39,788 bases of DNA from a virus. Made by a program: the position numbers and the translations under genes. The stretch is taken from IMG/VR virus record IMGVR_UViG_3300030906_000182, positions 1-39,788 of that record. One strand, given 5' to 3'. The notes beneath the pieces were generated by a model, which searched no databases, was not told the DNA's origin, and was given only the letters and a program-made list of their open reading frames with translations. Positions 38,767 through 39,788 of the stretch are shown in pieces. Numbering within the stretch: the stretch's first letter is position 1; every line of letters begins with the position of its first letter.

Positions 38767-38802
38767 AGGACCGATCCTATAGGACCGATCCTAGCGTGTC
38801 AA
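38767..38802 (-). promoter_or_regulatory. Promoter-like site with tandem 12-mers upstream of the HNH gene
   Basis: On the minus strand TTGACA (38802-38797) is a perfect -35 box, and TAGGAT (38779-38774) follows at 17 bases. Two identical 12-mers, AGGATCGGTCCT, lie at 38792-38781 and 38778-38767, separated by two bases; one fills the spacer, the other covers the -10. Their junction makes the palindrome TCCTATAGGA. This suggests a promoter with two binding sites for a regulator. Confidence 0.6.
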
Positions 38803-39788
38803 CTAAGGTCCGGTCTTCGCCTTTATCGGGACCGCCGGCTGCGCACGAGCCTTTGCCGCAGCCGCCGCCGTCTTGAGCGCCGCCTGTCCCGTCTCGTGCT
38901 GGCGCTGCTTGTCCGCTTCGCTCGCCTCGTGCTCGCGCGTGGCGTCGCCCTCGGGGTCGGTCGTTGGTTCCTCGGGCTCGGGCGGCTCGGGCGGCCCGCC
39001 GGTCAGATTCGAGTAACCGCTGTCCGGGTCGGACTGCAGCCGCACGCGCGCCTCGTCGGGCGATATAACGCCCGCATTGATGTAGCCCGTGTCCATATCG
39101 GCGTCGCTCTTGCGAATCTCCGAGAGCTCCTTTTGCGTCGGCTCATCGAGCGTCACCCAATGGATAACGATATCGTCGTCGATTTTGCCGAGTAACGAGC
39201 ACTGAATCGCGTTCAAGAGCTTCTGCAAATTCGGCTGGTATAGATGCACGCACTGCGCCATTATCCAGTCGTACCAAACCTGAATTTCACCCTCGCTGGT
39301 CGCGTTCAAGCCGGTAGGCACGACGCCGAAAATCTTAACTAGCGGCGTGTGCCACACGGCTGCCATGTGTTCTTGTGACTGAGCCTGCAGCTTGTCGAGC
39401 GAGGCAAGCGACGCCTCGGCAAAAGCCATTTCCTCGGTGTCTTTGTTGATAGCGTTCACGCCCTGGTTATTGCGTGTCGCGGTCAAGATGTTGAGCCGGG
39501 CGAGCAGCCCGGAGCCGTCGGGCGCGCCATCCTCGAGGGTCGCTTGCAAGTCGGTCGACAATACGAGCATCGAGAAATTGTTGATAAGGTCGTTTACGCT
39601 CTTGCGCGTGCGAAGCCACATGTTGACCGCCATCTCGCCGAGTTGAATTAGCGAGATGCCCGAGAAGTTATACATCGGCTTCAGGAGGTCGGGCACTTCG
39701 TGGCTGATAAACGTCAAGATGCGATCGGCGTGGGTCTTGCGCCCCATGATGTACCAGGATGTCGGCTTGTAAAAATCCTCGCGTTCCA
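38803..39788 (-). CDS. Portal protein, DUF1073-like (partial, runs off right edge)
   Basis: The frame is open to the right edge, with EREDFYKPTSWYIMGRK before the internal Met at 39747, so the start lies outside the window. It matches DUF1073 portals: ADRILTFISHEVPDLLKPMY, SGISLIQLGEMAVNMWLRTR, ATRNNQGVNAINKDTEE, SLASLDKLQAQSQEHMAAVW, and HTPLVKIFGVVPTGLNATSE. The C-terminal 70 residues are Pro/Glu and Ala/Lys-rich. The portal forms the dodecameric DNA gate. The terminase is expected upstream, beyond the window. Confidence 0.9.
   Translation of the reverse strand, partial: EREDFYKPTSWYIMGRKTHADRILTFISHEVPDLLKPMYNFSGISLIQLGEMAVNMWLRTRKSVNDLINNFSMLVLSTDLQATLEDGAPDGSGLLARLNILTATRNNQGVNAINKDTEEMAFAEASLASLDKLQAQSQEHMAAVWHTPLVKIFGVVPTGLNATSEGEIQVWYDWIMAQCVHLYQPNLQKLLNAIQCSLLGKIDDDIVIHWVTLDEPTQKELSEIRKSDADMDTGYINAGVISPDEARVRLQSDPDSGYSNLTGGPPEPPEPEEPTTDPEGDATREHEASEADKQRQHETGQAALKTAAAAAKARAQPAVPIKAKTGP

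Noticed and set aside
1-39788. Search for tRNA, rRNA, CRISPR arrays, integrase and insertion sequences
   Set aside because: No cloverleaf candidates were seen in the few gaps, no repeat-spacer pattern, and no transposase or integrase motifs; this was by eye and could miss a tRNA inside a gene.

Overview
The window is a continuous piece of a tailed-phage genome with a contractile tail (myovirus morphology). It is G+C rich, with few gaps, many start/stop overlaps of the ATGA or GTGA type, and a mix of ATG, GTG and TTG starts. There are no rRNA or tRNA genes, insertion sequences or CRISPR arrays. A sheath, a tube, a gpJ-like baseplate protein, a DUF2184 capsid and a DUF1073 portal fix the particle type. 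The nested Rz/Rz1 pair means a Gram-negative host. The layout recalls Bcep781-like phages of Burkholderia and relatives, but this is an impression from gene order, not a database result. No integrase or repressor system is visible, so the lifestyle is undecided. Both ends cut through genes (primase-helicase on the left, portal on the right); the terminase is presumably beyond the right edge.

Region 1 (1-4520, leftward) is the first half of the replication module: an SF2 helicase with a zinc ribbon, a 42-residue Cys-rich peptide, a VRR-NUC nuclease, a small TetR-type HTH protein and a prim-pol/D5-P4 primase-helicase. Region 2 (4588-10339, rightward) is the second half: a proline-rich protein, a DUF2800 nuclease-like protein, a small protein with an Acb2/Tad1-like helical hairpin (possible anti-CBASS), a DUF2815 ssDNA-binding-like protein and a family A DNA polymerase. 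The two halves diverge from a short region around 4521-4587.

Region 3 (10336-39788, leftward) is the late block. In transcription order (right to left) it holds: portal; an HNH endonuclease with its own promoter-like site; a cupin-like protein; two small proteins; a metallophosphoesterase; a dATP/dGTP-pyrophosphohydrolase-like protein; a Mu gpF-like protein; small accessory genes; the DUF2213 protease; a charged scaffold candidate; two related cement proteins flanking the capsid gene; neck proteins; sheath; tube; a tail chaperone pair with a -1 frameshift signal; tape measure with a muralytic-looking domain; baseplate genes; fibre genes; and the lysis cassette (lysozyme, three small membrane proteins, nested spanins). 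One small gene at 24707-24937 lies on the opposite strand inside this block.

The most interesting points are: (a) a textbook GGGTTTT slippery site with a strong downstream stem; (b) a 109-bp perfect duplication joining the starts of two fibre genes; (c) one beta-rich domain inserted into sheath, baseplate gpJ, neck adaptor and cement proteins; (d) a LamG-PASTA x3-DUF2612 fusion; (e) possible counter-defence and nucleotide-pool genes; and (f) palindromic regulatory-looking gaps at 34901-34940 and 38767-38802. I found no wholly unknown multi-gene system that the sequence alone can prove.
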